Source: Sediminicoccus rosea
GTDB lineage: Bacteria > Pseudomonadota > Alphaproteobacteria > Acetobacterales > Acetobacteraceae
NCBI RefSeq assembly: GCF_033547095.1
Contig: NZ_CP137852.1
Location: 1,791,501-1,855,500 of the forward strand
Length of the DNA stretch: 64,000 nt
Direction of reading: 5' to 3'
Shown here: in pieces, positions 33,966-45,056 of the stretch
Position numbering within the stretch: position 1 is the first letter of the stretch
How the letters are laid out: every line of letters begins with the position of its first letter
Notes under the pieces: generated by a model
Databases searched by the model: none
Told to the model about the DNA's origin: nothing
Seen by the model: the letters and a program-made list of their open reading frames with translations, nothing else
Made by a program: the position numbers and the translations under genes

Positions 33966-35636
33966 ATGAAAATCGCATCACGAAAGAGGGCCGGGTTGAG
34001 CGCAGACATCATCTTCACGGGCGGCAGCGTCTTTCGGGGCCTGCAGGGCGGCATGGCCGAGGCGCTGGCGGTGACGGGCGGGAAGGTGATGGCGGTGGGC
34101 AGCACCGCCGAGATCGAGGAGTTGGCAGGGCCGCGGACGCGGCGCGTGGCGCTCGACGGGCGGCTCGCGATTCCCGCCTTCCACGAGGCGCATATGCACC
34201 TGCTGCCCTTTGGGCTCGGCCTCTCCATGGTCAACCTCCGCGCCGAGGAGGTCCGCACGCTGGAGGAAGCCCGCCGCCGCCTGCGCGAGGCGGCGCAGGC
34301 CACGCCCAAGGGCCAATGGGTGATGGGCTGGGGCTATGACCATGGCGCGCTCGACATCGGCCGCCACCCCACGGTGAGCGAGCTGGATGCGGCGGTGCCC
34401 GATCACCCGCTGCTGATCATGCGCACCTGCGGCCATATGGGGGTCGCGAACAGCGCGGCATTGCGCGCCGCCGGCATCGGCCACAACACGCCCGACCCGG
34501 AAGGTGGCGTGATCGAGCGCCGGGGCGGCGCGCTGACGGGCCTGATCCAGGAACGCGCGCTCAGCCTGATCAAGGCCGCCATGCCCGAGCCTGACGAGGC
34601 GCGGATGGTGAACGCCATCGAGGCCGCCGGCCGCCGCCTCGCCTCGCTTGGTTTCGCGTCCGCCACCGACATGAATGTGGGCATGAGCGGCGGCCTCGCC
34701 GAAATCGCCGCCTTCGAGCGCGCGGCGCGCGAAGGGCGCTGCCTGCAACGCATGTGGCTGGTGCTGGCCGGCAACCCCGAGGGCATCGCGGATGCGGCCT
34801 GGGAGGGCGGGCTGCGCCCCTGGAAACCCGGCGATGACCTGGATGCCGCGCTGCGCTGGGGCGCGGTGAAGGTCTTTGCCGATGGCAGCGCGGGCGGGCT
34901 CACCGCCGCCTTCTTCGACCCCTATCTGCAAGAGGCCGGCGGCGGCACCGGCGTCTTCACCTTCCCGACCGAGACCATCCACGCGTTGCTGAAGAAGTTC
35001 CATGACCAGGGCTGGCAGCTCGATATCCACGCCATCGGCGATGCCGCGATCGAGCAGGTGCTGACCGGGATGGAGGAGGCGGGTGCCGCGCCCGAGCGCC
35101 GCCACCGCATCGAGCATTGCGGCTTCGTGACGCGCGACCAGCGCCGGCGGATGAAGGCGCGCGGCATCCTGCCCGTGCCGCAGCCCGTCTTCATGTATGA
35201 GTTCGGTGACCTCTACCTCCGCAACCTCGGCCGCGCCCGCGCCGAGGCCGCCTATCCGATGAAGACCTGGCTGGAGGAGGGCCACCACCCCTCGGCTTCC
35301 TCCGACAGCCCGGTCTCCACCGTGGAGCCCTGGCCCAACCTCTTCACCATGGTCACGCGCCAGACCAACCGCGCCACCATCCTCGGGGCCGAGGAACGGC
35401 TCTCCATCCAGGAGGCGCTGCATTGCTACACCTGGTGCGGCGCCTACAGCAGCTTCGCCGAAGGCGCGCGCGGTACGCTGGAGCCGGGGATGGACGCCGA
35501 CATCGCCATCCTCAGCCAGGACGTGACCGCGCTGGCGCCGGAGGAATATCTCGGCGTGCGCTGCGACGTGACGTTGCGCGGCGGCATCGCCATCCACGAC
35601 CGGCATGACGAGCTCAGCCGCGAGGGATTCGCCTGA
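33966..35636 (+). CDS. YtcJ-like amidohydrolase
   Basis: A 556-residue metal-dependent hydrolase (amidohydrolase 3 family). The first metal site reads PAFHEAHMHLLPF (residues ~56-68), later His ligands appear in DIHAIGDAA and IEHCGF, and the catalytic Asp in ASSDSPVST. Family members act on amides, formamides or N-acyl amino compounds. ATG at 33966 is used; a TTG at 33996 after a purine run is an alternative. Its stop lies in the start of the permease gene (TGATG), tying it to the transporter. Confidence 0.87.
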   Translation: MKIASRKRAGLSADIIFTGGSVFRGLQGGMAEALAVTGGKVMAVGSTAEIEELAGPRTRRVALDGRLAIPAFHEAHMHLLPFGLGLSMVNLRAEEVRTLEEARRRLREAAQATPKGQWVMGWGYDHGALDIGRHPTVSELDAAVPDHPLLIMRTCGHMGVANSAALRAAGIGHNTPDPEGGVIERRGGALTGLIQERALSLIKAAMPEPDEARMVNAIEAAGRRLASLGFASATDMNVGMSGGLAEIAAFERAAREGRCLQRMWLVLAGNPEGIADAAWEGGLRPWKPGDDLDAALRWGAVKVFADGSAGGLTAAFFDPYLQEAGGGTGVFTFPTETIHALLKKFHDQGWQLDIHAIGDAAIEQVLTGMEEAGAAPERRHRIEHCGFVTRDQRRRMKARGILPVPQPVFMYEFGDLYLRNLGRARAEAAYPMKTWLEEGHHPSASSDSPVSTVEPWPNLFTMVTRQTNRATILGAEERLSIQEALHCYTWCGAYSSFAEGARGTLEPGMDADIAILSQDVTALAPEEYLGVRCDVTLRGGIAIHDRHDELSREGFA

Positions 35637-36577
35637 TGCTGCGCCATGCCCTGACCCGCATCGGCCTTGCCATTCCCGTCCTCTTCGGCGTGCTGCTGAT
35701 CGGCTTCCTGCTGATGCAGGTCGTCCCGACCGACCCCGCCACGGTGCGCGCCGGCCCGCAGGCCACGGCCGAGATCGTGGCCGCCATCCGCACCGAGCTC
35801 GGGCTCGATGAGCCCATCTGGGTGCAGTTCGGCATCTATCTGGGCCGCCTCGCGCAGGGCGACCTGGGCGTTTCCATCATCAACAACGTGCCGGTGACGC
35901 AGGAATTGGGGGCCACGATCGGCCCGACCATGGAGCTGATGTTCGCCTCGCTCCTCTGGTCCATCCCGGCGGGCATCTTCCTCGGCACCATCGCCGCCTA
36001 TTGGCGCGGCTCCCTGCTCGACAAGGGCATCATGGCGATCAGCGTGGCGGGCGTCTCGGTGCCGGTCTTCTTCCTGGGCCTCGTGCTGATCTGGTTCGTG
36101 GGCTTCCAGTGGCAGCTGCTGCCCTTCACCGGGCGCGGCGGGCCGCTTTGGACCATGGACGGCATCCGGGCGATCATCCTGCCCGCGGTCACGCTCGGCG
36201 GCGTGCTGGTCGGCCCGGTGGCACGGATGACGCGCACCGCGGTGGTGGACACGCTCTCGGCCGACCACGTCCGCACCGCCCGTGCCAAGGGCCTCTCCGA
36301 GCGGCTGGTCGTGCTGCGCCACGCGCTGCGCAACGCGCTGATCCCGGTGGTCACGCTGATCGGCCTGCAGATCGGCTTCCTGCTCGGCGGCGCCGTGGTG
36401 ACCGAGACCATCTTCTCCTGGCCCGGCGTGGGGCGGCTCGCCGTCGGCGCCATCCTCTCGGCCGATTTCCCGATGGCGCAGGGCACCATCATCGTGCTGA
36501 GCGCCGGCTTCATCCTGATCAACCTGACGGTGGACCTGCTCTACGCCGTGCTCGACCCGCGGGTGCGGCAGTCATGA
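35636..36577 (+). CDS. ABC peptide/opine-type permease (DppB-like)
   Basis: A 313-residue permease with six hydrophobic helices and the DppB/OppB hallmarks: LLIGFLLMQVVPTDPA at the first helix, and the cytoplasmic EAA-like loop with TVSADHVRTARAKGLSE-type sequence (TLSADHVRTARAKGLSER, around residues 205-222). It pairs with the following DppC-like permease. Gene order amidohydrolase, B, C, A, amidohydrolase, D, F is that of dipeptide/opine/glutathione importers carrying catabolic enzymes. The ligand is unknown. Confidence 0.93.
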   Translation: MLRHALTRIGLAIPVLFGVLLIGFLLMQVVPTDPATVRAGPQATAEIVAAIRTELGLDEPIWVQFGIYLGRLAQGDLGVSIINNVPVTQELGATIGPTMELMFASLLWSIPAGIFLGTIAAYWRGSLLDKGIMAISVAGVSVPVFFLGLVLIWFVGFQWQLLPFTGRGGPLWTMDGIRAIILPAVTLGGVLVGPVARMTRTAVVDTLSADHVRTARAKGLSERLVVLRHALRNALIPVVTLIGLQIGFLLGGAVVTETIFSWPGVGRLAVGAILSADFPMAQGTIIVLSAGFILINLTVDLLYAVLDPRVRQS

Positions 36578-37446
36578 GCGCCACGACCGTGACCCCGGCC
36601 ACGCCCGAAGCACCGCGCCGCCCCACGCCGCTGCGCATGCTGCTGCGTGACACGGGCGGCGCCATCAGCCTCGTCTTCGTGCTGCTCATCATCGCCGCCG
36701 CCCTGCTCGCGCCCTGGCTCGCCCCGCGCGATCCGTTCGAGACGGACCTGATGGCGATCATGCAGCCGCCCTCGGCCGAATACTGGTTCGGCACGGATGG
36801 GCAGGGCAGGGACATCTTCTCCCGCATGCTCTACGGGCTGCGCATCACGCTGGGCATGGGCCTCGCCTCGCTCATCGCGGGCGGGTTGCTGGGGGCGCTG
36901 ATCGGCTTCCTCGCCGCCTTCTACAAGCGGGTGGACGGGCTGCTCATGCGCCTGATGGACATCCTGCTGAGCTTCCCGGCCATCCTCTTCGGCCTGGCGC
37001 TCGCCGCCATCTTCGGGCCCGGCCTCACCTCCGTGATCATCGCGCTCGCCATCGCCACGGTGCCGCTCATGGCGCGTATCGTCCGCAGTTCCGCGCTTGT
37101 CGTGATGGGCCTCGACTACATCGAGGCGGCGCGCGCCATCGGCATGAGCGATGCGCGGCTGATCGCGCGCCACCTCGCGCCCAACTGCCTCTCCGCCATC
37201 TTCGTCTTTTCCACCCTGCGGCTCGGGCAGGTGATCCTGCTCGGTTCGGCGCTGTCCTTCCTCGGCCTGGGCGCGCAGCCGCCGCTGGCGGAACTGGGGG
37301 CGATGGCGGCGCAAGGCCGCAACTTCCTCTTCATCGCGCCGCATATCAGCGTGATCCCCTCGCTCGGCATCTTCGTGATCGTGCTGGCCTTCAACCTGCT
37401 GGGGGATGCGCTGCGTGACGCGCTCGACCCCCGGCTTCGTATCTGA
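36574..37446 (+). CDS. ABC peptide/opine-type permease (DppC-like)
   Basis: A 290-residue permease with an N-terminal helix (~28-48), the conserved FGTDGQGRDIFSRMLYGLR periplasmic segment (residues ~72-90) and four to five further helices. The EAA loop reads LDYIEAARAIGMSDARLI (about residues 190-207). These features are diagnostic for DppC/OppC. The start overlaps the DppB-like stop by 4 bp. Nine to eighteen bases separate it from the binding-protein gene, which has its own GGGAG site. Confidence 0.93.
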   Translation: MSATTVTPATPEAPRRPTPLRMLLRDTGGAISLVFVLLIIAAALLAPWLAPRDPFETDLMAIMQPPSAEYWFGTDGQGRDIFSRMLYGLRITLGMGLASLIAGGLLGALIGFLAAFYKRVDGLLMRLMDILLSFPAILFGLALAAIFGPGLTSVIIALAIATVPLMARIVRSSALVVMGLDYIEAARAIGMSDARLIARHLAPNCLSAIFVFSTLRLGQVILLGSALSFLGLGAQPPLAELGAMAAQGRNFLFIAPHISVIPSLGIFVIVLAFNLLGDALRDALDPRLRI

Positions 37447-37464
37447 ACATAGGGAGTGATGACG

Positions 37465-39069
37465 ATGACTCACATGTGGAAGCGCATGGCGCTGGGTGGC
37501 CTCGCCGCCCTCGGCCTCGCCGTGACGGCGCAGGCGCAGACCCAGCCGCGCAACCAGATCACCATCATGCGCGAGATCGACAGCGACCGTTACGATCCGC
37601 ACCGCTCCACCGCGCTGGCCGCCGGCGAGGTGCTGACCATGCTGAGCGACACGCTGGTCAGCATGGATTTCGACATGCGGACCATCCGTCCCGGCCTGGC
37701 CGAGCGCTGGGATGTCTCACCCGATGGGCTGACCTACACCTTCCACCTCCGCAGCGACGTCACCTTCTGCGACGGCAAGCCCTTCACGGCGGCCGACATG
37801 GCCTTCAGCCTGAACCGCTGGATCGGCCGCACCACGCCCCGCGTGGCCTCGCCCGTTGCCTGGCGCGCGGGCAATGTGAAGGAGATCCGCGCGACCGGCC
37901 CGCACACGCTGGTCTATGAGCTGAACGAGCCCTTCGGCGAGCTGCTCTCCCAGCTCACCCTCTTCTTCGGCTCGGCGATCGATCCCGCCACGGTCGAGCG
38001 CCTGGGCGACAATTTCGGCGTGCAGGGCTTCAACGGCACCGGCCCCTATTGCTGGGGCAACTGGACGCCGCGCAATGAGATGGTGCTCACGCGCCACCCC
38101 AACTACCGCTGGGGGCCGCCCGCCCTCGAGAATCGCGGCCCCGCGCATGTCGAGCGCATCGTCTGGCGCGTGATCCCCGAGGCCGCGGCCCGCGTGGCCG
38201 CGCTCCAGGCCGGCCAGGCGGATGTGACCAACTACATCCCCGAGGCCTTCTGGGACGCGATCCGCCGCGTGCCGACCGTCACCACCTCGCAGCAGCCCAA
38301 CTACTTCTGGGACTTCTTCATGGGCTTCAAGGTGGACAAGCCCGTGGTGAGCGACGTCGCGATCCGCCGCGCCGTGCACCAGGCAGTGAATCGCGAGGGC
38401 CTGGTCCGCGCCGTCTGGTCCGGCCATGCGGAAGTGGCGCGCAACATCGTGAACCCGCGCGCGCCCGACTATGACGCGCAGTCCGACGCCATGGTCCCCG
38501 CCTTCGACCAGGCCTCCGCCCGCCGCACGCTGGACGAGGCCGGCTGGCGCATGGGCCCGGACGGCATCCGCGTGAAGGACGGCCAGCGCGCCACCTTCCT
38601 GCTCTATGGCATCAACACGCTGGTGAACCAGCGCTCGGGAGAGATCATCCAGCAGGCGCTGCGGCAGGTCGGGATCGAGATGCGCGTCCAGCTGTTTGAC
38701 GCGACGGTCGCCTGGGGGCGGCTCGCCACGCAGGAATTCGATGCCTTCTTCCTGAGCTACCCGTACCTCTCGGCGACGGATGCGCTGAACCTCTACTGGC
38801 ACAGCCGCAACCGGCCCACGCCCAACCGCATGAACTGGGCGAACCCGCAGACCGATGCCTGGCTGGAAGGTGCGCGCCGCGCCATCGACCCGGCTGAGCG
38901 CGCGACGCTGGCCGCCAATATCCAGCGCCAGCTGGCGCAGGAGGCGCCCTGGCTCACGCTCGCGCGCAGCCAGATGGTGGTCTTCGCCAACCAGCGCGTC
39001 ACCGGTGCGCGGGCGCATGGCCTCTATGGCATCGGCATCTACAAGGGCCTGGATCTGAGGGTGCGCTGA
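37465..39069 (+). CDS. ABC peptide/opine-type substrate-binding protein (DppA/SBP_bac_5)
   Basis: A 534-residue extracytoplasmic binding protein. The start is set at the ATG 8 nt after GGGAG; earlier GTG and ATG codons at 37456 and 37459 overlap that site. A signal peptide (KRMALGGLAALGLAVTAQAQ) is followed by the SBP family 5 body, with the DPHRSTALAAGEVLTMLSD region and the signature-like LAERWDVSPDGLTYTFHLR. It selects the ligand for the importer. It lies between the permeases and the second amidohydrolase, 3 bp from the latter. Confidence 0.92.
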   Translation: MTHMWKRMALGGLAALGLAVTAQAQTQPRNQITIMREIDSDRYDPHRSTALAAGEVLTMLSDTLVSMDFDMRTIRPGLAERWDVSPDGLTYTFHLRSDVTFCDGKPFTAADMAFSLNRWIGRTTPRVASPVAWRAGNVKEIRATGPHTLVYELNEPFGELLSQLTLFFGSAIDPATVERLGDNFGVQGFNGTGPYCWGNWTPRNEMVLTRHPNYRWGPPALENRGPAHVERIVWRVIPEAAARVAALQAGQADVTNYIPEAFWDAIRRVPTVTTSQQPNYFWDFFMGFKVDKPVVSDVAIRRAVHQAVNREGLVRAVWSGHAEVARNIVNPRAPDYDAQSDAMVPAFDQASARRTLDEAGWRMGPDGIRVKDGQRATFLLYGINTLVNQRSGEIIQQALRQVGIEMRVQLFDATVAWGRLATQEFDAFFLSYPYLSATDALNLYWHSRNRPTPNRMNWANPQTDAWLEGARRAIDPAERATLAANIQRQLAQEAPWLTLARSQMVVFANQRVTGARAHGLYGIGIYKGLDLRVR

Positions 39070-39072
39070 ACC

Positions 39073-40506
39073 ATGACCATCACGCTCATCAAGAACGCCG
39101 ATCTCGTCGTTGCCTGGGACGAGAGCGAGAAGCGCCACGCCTACCTCCCCGGCGGCGATGTCGCCTTCGAGGATGGCGTGCTGCGCTTCGTGGGCCGCGG
39201 CTATGAGGGCACGGCGGATGTGGAGATCTCGGGCACGGGCCTCATGGTCATGCCCGGGCTGGTCAACATCCACTCGCACCCGACCAGCGAGCCGATGAAC
39301 AAGGGGCTGATCGACGAGATCGGCTCCCCCGGGCTCTACAACTCGTCGCTCTACGAGTTCATGCCGATCTTCCGCTCCGATGCGGAAGCCATCCCCGACT
39401 GCGTCCGCGTGGCGCTGTCGGAACTGCTGCTCAGCGGCGTCACCACGCTGGCGGATCTCTCCATGGCCCATCCGGGCTGGCTGGATCTGCTGGCCGAGGC
39501 GGGCATGCGCGTCTGCATCGCGCCCATGTTCAAGTCGGCGCGGTGGTTCACCAAGAACGGCCACGTCGTCGAGTATGAGTGGGACGAGGCAGCGGGCGTG
39601 AAGGCGATGGAGGAGGCCTTCGCCCTCATCCAGCGCGCGGAACAGCACCCGAGCGGCCGCCTCTTCGGCATGGCCTGCCCCGCGCAGATCGACACCTGCG
39701 CGCCCGAGCTGCTGCGCGACAGCCGCGCCGAGGCCAAGGCGCGCGGCCTCTCCTGGCAGATCCACGCGGCGCAATCCGTGGTGGAGTTCCACGAGATCAC
39801 CCGCCGCCACGGCTTCACCCCCATCCAGTGGCTGCACGAGATGGGGCTGCTGGATGAGCGCGCGGTGATCGGCCACGGCATCTTCCTGGATGACCACCCG
39901 AGCACGCCCTGGCACACCAAGCGCGACCTCGACATCCTGGCCGACACCGGCACCACGGTCGCGCATTGCCCGACGGTGTTCGCCCGGCGCGGCATCACCC
40001 TCAAGGATTTCGGGCGCTACAAGCGGCGCGGCGTCAATCTCGGCGTGGGCACCGACACCTATCCGCACAACCTGCTGGATGAGCTGCGCCTCGTCGCCTA
40101 CCTCGCCCGCACCCAGGCGAATGACCCGCGCACCATGACGACGACCGACGTCTTCGACGCCGCCACCATCGGCGGTGCGCGGGCGCTCGGCCGTAACGAC
40201 ATTGGCCGCCTCGCGGTCGGCTGCCGCGCGGATTTCGTGCTGGTGGACGCGACGCATCCGCGCATGCAGCCCAACCACGACCCGGTCCGCGCGCTGATCT
40301 ACGCGGCGGGCGACCGTGCCGTGCGCGACGTCTATGTGGATGGCATCAAGGTGGTGGGTGACGGCCAGGTGCTGACCATGGACTTCAAGCAGGCGGCGCT
40401 GAACCTCAGCGAGGCGCAGAAGCGCATCGTCGCCCGCGCGCCGCAGCAGGACTGGGCGCACCGGCCAGTGGACAAGATCGCGCCGCCGACCTTCAAGTGG
40501 CTGTGA
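39073..40506 (+). CDS. AtzA/TrzA-like amidohydrolase (deaminase family)
   Basis: A 477-residue metal-dependent hydrolase of the guanine deaminase/atrazine chlorohydrolase group. The metal HxH lies in [15 protein letters not shown] (about residues 67-81), with the third His in WQIHAAQS, the His/Glu region [12 protein letters not shown] and the metal Asp in [14 protein letters not shown]. Members deaminate purines, pterins or melamine-type heterocycles. Sitting inside the importer operon, it probably acts on the transported compound after the YtcJ-like enzyme or in parallel. Confidence 0.88.
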   Translation: MTITLIKNADLVVAWDESEKRHAYLPGGDVAFEDGVLRFVGRGYEGTADVEISGTGLMVMPGLVNIHSHPTSEPMNKGLIDEIGSPGLYNSSLYEFMPIFRSDAEAIPDCVRVALSELLLSGVTTLADLSMAHPGWLDLLAEAGMRVCIAPMFKSARWFTKNGHVVEYEWDEAAGVKAMEEAFALIQRAEQHPSGRLFGMACPAQIDTCAPELLRDSRAEAKARGLSWQIHAAQSVVEFHEITRRHGFTPIQWLHEMGLLDERAVIGHGIFLDDHPSTPWHTKRDLDILADTGTTVAHCPTVFARRGITLKDFGRYKRRGVNLGVGTDTYPHNLLDELRLVAYLARTQANDPRTMTTTDVFDAATIGGARALGRNDIGRLAVGCRADFVLVDATHPRMQPNHDPVRALIYAAGDRAVRDVYVDGIKVVGDGQVLTMDFKQAALNLSEAQKRIVARAPQQDWAHRPVDKIAPPTFKWL

Positions 40507-40513
40507 CGGGGGC

Positions 40514-41496
<983 letters not shown>

Positions 41497-41500
<4 letters not shown>

Positions 41501-42570
41501 GCGGCATGAACCGTTCCGCCGATGGCGGCGCGCTGCTGGAGGTCGAGAACCTCGCGAAGCACTATCCCATCCGCAGCGGGCTGATCCTGGCGCGCGAGAT
41601 CGGCCGGGTGCGGGCGGTGGATGGCGTCTCCTTCACGCTGCGCCGCGGTGAGACGCTGGCGCTGGTGGGGGAGAGCGGTTGCGGCAAGTCCACCACCGCG
41701 CGCCTCGTGCTGCGGCTGATCGAGCCCAGCGCCGGCTCCGTCCGCTTCGAGGGCACCGACATCACGAAGCTGGAGGGGCCGACGCTCAAGGCCTTCCGCC
41801 GCCGCGCGCAGATCGTCTTCCAGGACCCCTACGCCTCGCTCAACCCGCGCCTCACCGTCGGCCAGACCATCAGCGAGCCGCTGGAGGTGCATGGCATCGG
41901 CGATTCCGCCTCGCGCCGCGCGCGGGTGGAGGAGTTGCTGCGCCTGGTGGGCCTTGCCCCCTATCAGGCGGCGCGCTTCGCGCATGAATTCTCGGGCGGG
42001 CAGCGCCAGCGCATCGGCATCGCGCGCGCCCTCTCCACCGAGCCGGACCTCGTGGTCTGCGATGAGCCGGTGAGCGCGCTCGACGTCTCGATCCAGGCCC
42101 AGGTTGTGAACCTGCTGCGTGATCTGCAACAGCGGCTGGGCTTGTCCTACCTCTTCATCGCGCACGACCTGGCGGTGGTGAAGCATGTGGCCGACCGCAT
42201 CGCCGTCATGTATCTCGGCCGCATCGTGGAGATTGCGGAAAAGCGCGAGCTGTTCCGCAACCCGCGCCACCCCTATACCCGCGCCCTGCTGGCCGCGATT
42301 CCGCATCCGGACCCCGCGCGGCGCGGCCGCGTGCAGCCGCTCGGCGGCGACCTGCCGAGCCCGCTGAAGCCGCCCTCCGGCTGCCGCTTCCACACGCGCT
42401 GCCCCTTCGCCATCGAGCGTTGCCGGCACGAGGAACCCGCCCTGACGGATGGCGTCGCCTGCCACCGCGATGGCGAATTGCCGTCGCATGGCCTCGATTT
42501 CTCGGGTGGGCTGACGGAGAAGGCGGCGCGGCGCATGGCGCTCTACGCGCAGGGCAGCGTGGCGGGCTAG
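41497..42570 (+). CDS. ABC importer ATPase (DppF-like)
   Basis: A 357-residue ATPase with Walker [10 protein letters not shown] (residues ~57-65), Q-loop [15 protein letters not shown], signature [15 protein letters not shown], Walker [13 protein letters not shown] and H-loop IAHDLAVV. The C-terminal motif [14 protein letters not shown] mirrors the partner subunit. It is the last gene of the operon; its end overlaps the convergent sensor kinase gene by 4 bp, with no room for a terminator. Confidence 0.95.
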
Positions 42571-43940
42571 CCCGCCGGCAGCCGCAGCGTCACCGTCATC
42601 GCGCCCGGCGCGGTGGGGCCGAGCTCCAGCGCGCCGCCGACCTCCTCCAGGATTTCCCGCGCGATGGCGAGGCCGAGGCCGGTGCCCGGGCCCGCCTCAT
42701 CCAGCCGCCCGCCGCGGCGCAGCGCCTCCGCATGGCGCTCGGGCGGAATCCCCGGCCCGTCATCCGTGACCGAGAGGGCGAGGCGGCCCGGCGCCTGGCG
42801 CAGCGCGATCCGCACCCGCGCGCTGGCGAAGCGCGCGGCATTCTCCATCACGGCGCCCAGCGCCTCGGCCAGGTCATCCTCATGGATGGCGGCGAGCGGG
42901 CCGGGCTCGCCCTCCATCACCCAATCCAGCCTTGCGCCCTCCGCCGTGCGCGCCAGCACCGCGATCAGGCGCCGCGCCACGCGCAGCGGCTCGGCGCGGT
43001 CACCGCGGCCGCGCAGCGCGCGACGCGCGCGGGAGAGCTCGCGCTCCACATGGCGGCGCATCGCCTCGGCCGCCTCGCCCACGGCGGCCGCCGTCTCGCG
43101 CTGTTCGGCCGCCTCCATGGGCCATTCCAGCCGCTCGGCCTCCGCCAGCAGCACCTGGATGGGCGTCTTGAGCCCATGCGCGAGATCCCCCGCGCGGGCG
43201 CGCGCCGCCGCCACGTCGCGCTCGCGCTGCGCCAGCAAGCCGTCGAGCTCGCGCGCGAGGGGCAGGATCTCGCTGGGGAATCCTTCCTCGCCCAGCCGCG
43301 CCGCCTGGCCTGAGCCGATGGCGGCCAGCCGCGCCCGCATCCGCCGCAGCGGCGCGAGGCCCACGGCCACCTGCGCGCCGAAGGCCGCCAGCAGCGCGAA
43401 TGCGATGACGCCGAGGAAGGGCAGCAGGTCGCGCCGGAAGTCGGCCGCCGCCGCGCGCAGCTCGGCCGCGTCCCGCGCCGCCAGCACCACCAGCCGCTCG
43501 CCGCCCAGCCGCGCCGGCATCGTCACCGGCAGGCGCAGCGCCAGCAGCGCCTCGCCGCCCGGGCCGGGCAGGGGAAAGAGCGTCTCGTTCATCGGCGCAT
43601 CGGCGGGCGGGGCCAGCGTCGCATCCCAGAGCGAGCGCGATTGCAGCAGCGGCGCCCCGCCCGCGGCGCGCGAGACCTGCCAGTAGAAGCCCGAGAGCGG
43701 CCGGTCATAGCGCGGATCGCCCGGTGGCGCGCTGAGCGTCCAGTCGCCGCCGGGCATCGCGCGGTCGAGCTGCGCGGCGATCCCCTCGGCCAGGGCGGAG
43801 AGTTCCCGCGCCAATTGCCGCTCCGCATGGCGTTCGAACAGCAGCGAGAGCCCCGCCGTCGCCGCCGCCAGCGCGAGGCCCGCCGCGACCAGCCCGGCCA
43901 GCAGCAGCCGCAGCCGCAGCGAGCGCGCCCAGCCGCTCAA
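42567..43940 (-). CDS. Sensor histidine kinase, PhoQ-like
   Basis: A 457-residue membrane kinase. Transmembrane helices lie at ~10-33 and ~172-195 and enclose a ~135-residue periplasmic sensor. Then come HAMP, the H-box [14 protein letters not shown] with His255, N-box ENAARFAS, G1 DDGPGIPP and G2 GTGLGLAI. The H-box with HGLKTP is the PhoQ-type variant. It starts in an ATGA overlap with the response regulator. A partner set with PepSY proteins recalls systems that sense metals or envelope conditions. Confidence 0.94.
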   Translation of the reverse strand: MSGWARSLRLRLLLAGLVAAGLALAAATAGLSLLFERHAERQLARELSALAEGIAAQLDRAMPGGDWTLSAPPGDPRYDRPLSGFYWQVSRAAGGAPLLQSRSLWDATLAPPADAPMNETLFPLPGPGGEALLALRLPVTMPARLGGERLVVLAARDAAELRAAAADFRRDLLPFLGVIAFALLAAFGAQVAVGLAPLRRMRARLAAIGSGQAARLGEEGFPSEILPLARELDGLLAQRERDVAAARARAGDLAHGLKTPIQVLLAEAERLEWPMEAAEQRETAAAVGEAAEAMRRHVERELSRARRALRGRGDRAEPLRVARRLIAVLARTAEGARLDWVMEGEPGPLAAIHEDDLAEALGAVMENAARFASARVRIALRQAPGRLALSVTDDGPGIPPERHAEALRRGGRLDEAGPGTGLGLAIAREILEEVGGALELGPTAPGAMTVTLRLPAG

Positions 43941-44602
43941 GCCGGCGCCATGGCCAGCGCGTAGCCGAGGCCACGCCGGGTCTCGATCACCTCGCCGCCG
44001 AGCTTGCGGCGCAGGCGCAGCACCAGCGCCTCGACGGCATTCGCATCGCGCGCATCATCATCGCCATAGAGCTGCTCGACGATCGCGCCGACAGAAACCG
44101 CCTCGCCGGGGCGATGGGCCAGCAGGCTGAGGAAGCGCCATTCCAGCGCCGAGAGCGCGACGGGAATGCCATCCAGCCGCACCTCCTTCAGGCGCGTGTC
44201 GAGGCTGAGCCGCCCCGCCTCGATCACCGGCGAGCCGAGGCCCGCCGCGCGGCGCAGCAGGGCGCGCACGCGGGCCAGCAATTCCTCGATGCGGAAGGGC
44301 TTGGGCAGGTAGTCATCCGCGCCGGCATCAATGCCCTCCACCCGCTCGGACCAGGCGCCGCGCGCCGTCAGCACCAGCACGGGCATGTGTCGCCCCTCGG
44401 CGCGCCAGCGCTTGAGCACGGCGAGGCCATCCAGGCGCGGCAGGCCGAGGTCGAGCACAGCCAGGGTGTAGTCCTCGGTCTCGCCGCGGAACAGCGCCTC
44501 CTCGCCATCGCCCACCAGGTCCACGCGGTAGCCCGCCGCCTCCAGCGCGCGCTGCACATGGGCGGCGATGCGGGGATCGTCCTCGGCCAGCAGGATGCGC
44601 AT
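43937..44602 (-). CDS. OmpR/PhoP-family response regulator
   Basis: A 221-residue regulator with receiver acidic pocket LAEDD (residues ~6-10), phospho-acceptor Asp51 in VLDLGLPRLDG, switch Thr in VLTARG and Lys in YLPKPF. The winged-helix DNA-binding domain covers ~130-218, with DANAVEALVLRLRRKL as recognition segment. The ATG at 44602 is preferred to a TTG at 44605; it gives a one-base overlap with the PepSY gene. Likely binds the phased CTGACGG boxes upstream of the operon. Confidence 0.95.
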   Translation of the reverse strand: MRILLAEDDPRIAAHVQRALEAAGYRVDLVGDGEEALFRGETEDYTLAVLDLGLPRLDGLAVLKRWRAEGRHMPVLVLTARGAWSERVEGIDAGADDYLPKPFRIEELLARVRALLRRAAGLGSPVIEAGRLSLDTRLKEVRLDGIPVALSALEWRFLSLLAHRPGEAVSVGAIVEQLYGDDDARDANAVEALVLRLRRKLGGEVIETRRGLGYALAMAPA

Positions 44603-44928
44603 CAATCCTCCACCTTCAGGATGCGGCCGGTCGCGGCATCCACCTGCAGTTCGCGCCGCCGCCCGCCGCGCGTCAGCACCTTGATCTCATAGACGAAGAC
44701 GCCGTCATCCTCGTCCAGCTCCACGCCGATCACCTCGCCGCCCAGCTGCGGCCGCACCAGGGCAAGGATCTCGGAAAGCGGGCGGATGCGGCCCTCGGCG
44801 ATGGCGCGGCGCACACGCTCCTGCTCCTCGCGGCGGCGGCGTCCATCGGCGCGGGCCGGCTCGGCCGCGAGCAGCAGGGGCAGGGCCCCGGGCAGGCCGA
44901 GGAGGGCGCGGCGAAATATCACCCGCAT
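44602..44928 (-). CDS. PepSY-domain exported protein
   Basis: A 108-residue protein with an N-terminal signal segment (RALLGLPGALPLLLAAEPARA) and a single PepSY domain. LSEILALVRPQLGGEVIGVE and the tail ELQVDAATGRILKVED are typical. PepSY proteins bind or inhibit peptidases, or act as accessory modules to sensor kinases. It is the first gene of the PepSY-regulator-kinase operon and ends overlapping the regulator start. A second PepSY gene lies across the divergent promoter, so the sensor may monitor a shared periplasmic factor. Confidence 0.85.
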   Translation of the reverse strand: MRVIFRRALLGLPGALPLLLAAEPARADGRRRREEQERVRRAIAEGRIRPLSEILALVRPQLGGEVIGVELDEDDGVFVYEIKVLTRGGRRRELQVDAATGRILKVED

Positions 44929-44945
44929 CTCCTACAGGGAGCCTG

Positions 44946-44984
44946 CTGACGGAATCCTGACGGCCGGGCGCGGCAGCCCGTCAG
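44946..44984. promoter_or_regulatory. Putative response-regulator boxes (CTGACGG repeats)
   Basis: In the divergent gap between the two PepSY genes CTGACGG occurs at 44946-44952 and again at 44957-44963, an 11-bp period. Its exact reverse complement CCGTCAG sits at 44978-44984. Direct repeats one helical turn apart are the usual binding pattern for OmpR/PhoP regulators. The site would allow autoregulation and control of the right-hand PepSY gene. Confidence 0.6.
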
Positions 44985-45056
44985 GGCAGGGCCGCTAGAC
45001 ATCATCCCACACCCACCGGATCGGCCGGCGCGGTGACAGACGGAAAGAACCACTCC

